Below, piece after piece: positions 5,868 to 7,140 of a DNA stretch of 7,140 nucleotides. This stretch comes from Halieaceae bacterium UBA5085 (GTDB lineage: Bacteria > Pseudomonadota > Gammaproteobacteria > Pseudomonadales > Halieaceae). The position numbers and the translations under genes were made by a program. The notes under the pieces are model-generated. The model did not search any database, had not been told where the DNA came from, and saw only the letters and a list, made by a program, of their open reading frames with translations. The stretch spans positions 1 to 7,140 of the forward strand of contig DIAF01000003.1 in NCBI GenBank assembly GCA_002414665.1, written 5' to 3'. Position 1 is the stretch's first letter; each line of letters begins with the position of its first letter.

Positions 5868-5890
5868 ATCGATTGAATATGCAATAAATT
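5862..5890 (+). promoter_or_regulatory. Candidate promoter of the nitronate monooxygenase-like gene
   Basis: TTGCAT (5862-5867; 3 of 6) and TAAATT (5885-5890; 4 of 6) lie 17 bp apart, with the start codon 34 nt after the -10 hexamer. The -35 lies inside operator 1 and the -10 inside operator 2, as expected for direct repression. Confidence 0.4.
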
Positions 5891-5894
5891 GCAT
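5879..5894. promoter_or_regulatory. Candidate PadR operator 2 (ATGC-N8-GCAT)
   Basis: ATGCAATAAATTGCAT repeats the architecture of operator 1, 27 bp downstream, with identical ATGCAA/TTGCAT arms. The symmetry extends one base each side (5878-5895). The inner half-sites of the two operators form a further perfect 8-bp inverted repeat, TTGCATAT (5862-5869) and ATATGCAA (5877-5884), around 7 bp. Confidence 0.65.
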
Positions 5895-5909
5895 AAATTC
5901 ATCGGTCAA
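5881..5909 (-). promoter_or_regulatory. Possible padR promoter
   Basis: On the minus strand TTGACC (5904-5909; 5 of 6) and TATTGC (5881-5886; 3 of 6) are 17 bp apart. The leader to the padR ATG would be about 90 nt. The -10 falls in operator 2, which would allow autoregulation. It is a weak -10, so the call is tentative. Confidence 0.3.
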
Positions 5910-5924
5910 TCGGAGCTCTCTCCC

Positions 5925-6890
5925 ATGGCACTACCCGCAATTCTCAAGGATAAACTGCGCTTGCCGGCCATTGCCGCGCCCATGTTCATTGTCTCCAACC
6001 CGGACCTTGTGATCGCCCAATGCAAGGCGGGGATTGTAGGCTCTTTCCCCGCCCTGAATGCGCGGCCCGCCGAGCAGCTGGAAGTCTGGCTGGAGAAAAT
6101 CACCAGCGAATTGGCGGCTTGGGACGCAGAGCACCCGGACACCCCGGCGGCACCCTTTGCCGTCAACCAGATCGTGCACGGCTCCAACGACCGCCTGCAG
6201 CACGATCTCGAGATGTGCGTGAAGTACAAGGTACCCATCGTAATCACCTCGCTGGGGGCAAAAGAGATGGTCAATGAGGCGGTGCACAGCTACGGCGGCA
6301 TCGTCCTGCACGACATCATCAACAACCGCTTCGCGCGCAAGGCGATCGAGAAAGGCGCGGACGGACTCATCGCCGTCGCTGCCGGCGCCGGTGGCCACGC
6401 AGGCCCCCTGTCACCGATTGCGCTGATTCAGGAAATTCGCGAGTGGTTCGATGGCCCGCTGCTGTTATCCGGCTCCATCGCCACCGGCGATGCCATTCTC
6501 GCCGCACAGGCAATGGGCGCCGACCTCGGCTACATCGGCTCGGCGTTTATCGCCACACAGGAAGCCAACGCCGAGCAAGCCTACAAGCAGGCCATCGTCG
6601 ATCATGGCGCTGCCGACATCGTTTACAGCAACCTGTTCACGGGTGTACACGGAAACTACCTGCGTCCCTCCATCGAGGCCGCCGGACTGGACCCGGACAA
6701 CCTGCCCGAAAGTGACCCCTCGGCGATGAACTTCGGCTCCGGTGGCAACAGCGATGCCAAGGCCTGGAAGGATATCTGGGGTTGCGGTCAGGGTATCGGG
6801 GCGGTCAAGGAGATCCTGCCTGCAGGCGACCTGGTGGCCCGCCTGCAGCGGGAGTATGCGGCTGCCCGGGAGCGCCTGCTGGCCAGCTAG
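5925..6890 (+). CDS. Nitronate monooxygenase-like FMN-dependent oxidoreductase
   Basis: A 321-residue TIM-barrel flavoenzyme of the nitronate monooxygenase/2-nitropropane dioxygenase family. Seen are the N-terminal barrel strand with the phosphate/flavin motif LPAIAAPMFIVSN (13-25), CKAGIVGSFPALNAR (33-47), the family signature GAGGHAGP (154-161) with His158 as the conserved catalytic histidine, and the FMN phosphate-binding LLSGSIATGDA (180-190) and MGADLGYIGSAF (197-208). Members oxidise alkyl nitronates or act as NAD(P)H:quinone or flavin oxidoreductases, so the substrate should not be assumed. The ATG at 5925 is preferred over an in-frame TTG at 5889 because GGAG (5912-5915) lies 9 nt upstream and the TTG lies inside operator 2. 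It is divergent from padR, its probable regulator. Its TAG overlaps the stop codon of the converging last gene. Confidence 0.93.
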   Translation: MALPAILKDKLRLPAIAAPMFIVSNPDLVIAQCKAGIVGSFPALNARPAEQLEVWLEKITSELAAWDAEHPDTPAAPFAVNQIVHGSNDRLQHDLEMCVKYKVPIVITSLGAKEMVNEAVHSYGGIVLHDIINNRFARKAIEKGADGLIAVAAGAGGHAGPLSPIALIQEIREWFDGPLLLSGSIATGDAILAAQAMGADLGYIGSAFIATQEANAEQAYKQAIVDHGAADIVYSNLFTGVHGNYLRPSIEAAGLDPDNLPESDPSAMNFGSGGNSDAKAWKDIWGCGQGIGAVKEILPAGDLVARLQREYAAARERLLAS

Positions 6891-7140
6891 CGCCGGCGGC
6901 CCGGTAGTGTTCCCAGCTCGCTGAACTTGACCACGCGGGCGTGTACCGGCGGGTGCTCACTGGCACCTATCCAGCGCCAGCACAGGGTGCCCGTGTGGTG
7001 GCCCGCGGTTTCCACCCAGTTCGCCTGCGGCGGCTTCTCGTGCGCCACCACGATCACCACCCCGCCGTCCTCTTCATAGGCGGCGGTGTGTTTATTGAAG
7101 TGAATCTGGTGGTAACGGAAGTCCAGTGATTCCATCCACC
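6887..7140 (-). CDS. DUF1214-like protein, C-terminal part (5' end outside window)
   Basis: The frame is open from the right edge to the TAG complement at 6887-6889. It encodes 84 complete residues, and an in-frame ATG at 7133-7135 is preceded by a Trp codon, so it is an internal Met in WMESLDFRYHQIHFN rather than a start. The residues DGGVVIVVAHEKPPQANWVE, then TAGHHTGTLCWRWIG, then HARVVKFSEL, resemble the conserved C-terminal block of DUF1214 proteins, where a Trp-containing N-W-x-x-T-x-G-H motif precedes a beta strand ending in a Val-Val-Lys segment. Function is not established for the family; members often have a companion DUF1254 domain and may be envelope-associated, which cannot be tested here because the N terminus is missing. 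Assignment is from recalled motif similarity only. Confidence 0.65.
   Translation of the reverse strand, partial: WMESLDFRYHQIHFNKHTAAYEEDGGVVIVVAHEKPPQANWVETAGHHTGTLCWRWIGASEHPPVHARVVKFSELGTLPGRRR

Noticed and set aside
5889..5924. An upstream TTG start for the nitronate monooxygenase-like gene
   Set aside because: The TTG lies inside palindrome 2 and would be upstream of or at the transcription start; the ATG at 5925 has GGAG at suitable distance and gives the normal protein length.
5931..6398. A minus strand frame opposite the nitronate monooxygenase-like gene
   Set aside because: Antisense to the conserved flavoenzyme barrel; no motif, and starts within its coding region.
7133..7135. 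The ATG at 7133-7135 as the true start of the last gene
   Set aside because: The frame stays open to the window edge with a Trp codon directly before it, and the 82 residues after it match only a family C-terminal block.

Overview
This is a GC-rich, gene-dense bacterial chromosomal segment. It looks like ordinary metabolic DNA from a proteobacterium. The Tdh, Kbl and PurU sequences look gammaproteobacterial, and a marine group such as the Halieaceae/Cellvibrionales would fit, but that placement is an impression from protein style and not a measurement. I see no tRNA, rRNA, insertion sequence, CRISPR array, phage gene or replication origin. The window holds nine protein genes: seven complete and one cut off at each edge.

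Left part (1-2912). The C-terminal half of a short-chain dehydrogenase/reductase (SDR) runs on the + strand to 411. It converges on a minus-strand series that reads, in transcription order, XRE-cupin regulator (2912-2340), a second SDR (2189-1347), then purU, formyltetrahydrofolate deformylase (1302-427). The 150-bp gap between the regulator and the SDR carries a 14-bp GC-only tandem repeat that touches the regulator's stop codon.

Centre (2913-5218). An 89-bp AT-richer divergent control region separates the regulator from tdh (threonine 3-dehydrogenase) and kbl (2-amino-3-ketobutyrate CoA ligase), a tight two-gene operon. Together Tdh and Kbl convert L-threonine + NAD+ + CoA to glycine + acetyl-CoA. 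Glycine cleavage, encoded elsewhere, would load one-carbon units on tetrahydrofolate. PurU can hydrolyse surplus 10-formyl-THF to formate and free THF. The locus therefore reads as a threonine/glycine/one-carbon catabolic neighbourhood, with the XRE-cupin protein as the obvious candidate regulator. The two -10 boxes of the divergent promoters appear to overlap.

Right part (5219-7140). kbl converges with a PadR-family regulator gene (5783-5244). padR diverges from a nitronate monooxygenase-like FMN enzyme gene (5925-6890). The 141-bp region between them carries two 16-bp palindromes of identical architecture (ATGC-N8-GCAT), 27 bp apart, with the spacing of known PadR operators. They overlap the best promoter candidates, so this looks like a self-contained regulator/operator/enzyme module. 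The enzyme gene ends tail to tail, sharing a CTAG, with the C-terminal part of a DUF1214-like protein that runs off the right edge.

I found no convincing undescribed defence, mobile or RNA system. The most informative non-coding signals are the two divergent control regions and the small tandem repeat.
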